Assembly: GCA_964411125.1 (NCBI GenBank)
Contig: CAYPJU010000159.1
Coordinates: 1-5,828, forward strand
DNA from: JBFIHF01 sp964411125
GTDB lineage: Bacteria; Myxococcota_A; Bradymonadia; Bradymonadales; Bradymonadaceae
DNA: 5,828 nt
Reading direction: 5' to 3'
Of the stretch, positions 5,775 through 5,828 are shown piece after piece. The position numbers were made by a program, and so were the translations under genes. The notes under the pieces were generated by a model. That model made no database searches. It saw only the letters and a program-made list of their open reading frames with translations, and was not told the DNA's origin. Positions within the stretch are counted from its first letter, which is position 1, and each line of letters begins with the position of its first letter.

Positions 5775-5828
5775 TCACGGCATCGGCTGCAGCCTGACGT
5801 CGATGTTCGCAAAGGTCGCCGAGTTGTC
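5775..5828 (-). CDS. C-terminal end of a convergent gene (5'-partial)
   Basis: On the minus strand the last 54 bases read DNSATFANIDVRLQPMP and then TGA (complement of 5775-5777). All but one of the 17 sense codons end in G or C, matching the codon bias of the window, while the other two frames give Arg/Cys-rich or shadow-like peptides. The alternating hydrophobic end looks like a final beta strand, but no family can be named from 17 residues. It converges on the two-span membrane protein gene with 12 bases between the stops and no terminator visible. Confidence 0.45.
   Translation of the reverse strand, partial: DNSATFANIDVRLQPMP

Overview
The window is GC-rich, densely packed bacterial DNA, most likely chromosomal sequence from Myxococcota (the former delta-proteobacterial myxobacteria and relatives). 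The best evidence is the C-terminus of the first gene, a MYXO-CTERM-type sorting signal (Cys, short hydrophobic stretch, run of five Arg). A lipoprotein with a long Asp/Ala/Gly/Pro linker of the style common in that phylum agrees with this. Genus cannot be set from this sequence. I see no mobile element, phage gene, CRISPR array, rRNA or tRNA. Coding density is about 95% and no gene-free stretch exceeds 141 bases.

Layout. (1) Bases 1-1553, plus strand: the 3' part of a DUF2330-family envelope protein, then a complete Sfp/EntD-type 4'-phosphopantetheinyl transferase joined by a TGATG stop-start overlap. (2) Bases 1560-3877, minus strand: two tandem genes transcribed leftward from about 3.88 kb. 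The first is a 119-aa single-pass membrane protein with a charged coiled-coil-like N-terminus. The second is a 639-aa protein with five predicted membrane spans and a large Cys-rich Sel1-like repeat region. This pair converges on the transferase gene with only 6 bases between stop codons. (3) Bases 3878-4018: a 141-base divergent intergenic region, the only sizeable one. (4) Bases 4019-5762, plus strand: a lipoprotein with a chlorophyllase-like alpha/beta-hydrolase domain, then a 171-aa two-span membrane protein of unknown function. (5) Bases 5775-5828, minus strand: the last 17 codons of a probable convergent gene.

How the genes fit together. Most products look like cell-envelope proteins: a C-terminally sorted protein, a Cys-rich exported repeat domain on a membrane anchor, a small membrane protein, a lipoprotein esterase and a two-span membrane protein. 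The exception is the cytosolic phosphopantetheinyl transferase, which activates carrier proteins. No polyketide synthase, NRPS or fatty-acid synthase gene lies in the window, so its partner must be elsewhere. I do not see a defined new system. The points most worth a second look are the plant-chlorophyllase-like lipoprotein, the 13-cysteine-pair membrane protein with its small partner, and the perfect 12-bp palindrome that contains both convergent stop codons.
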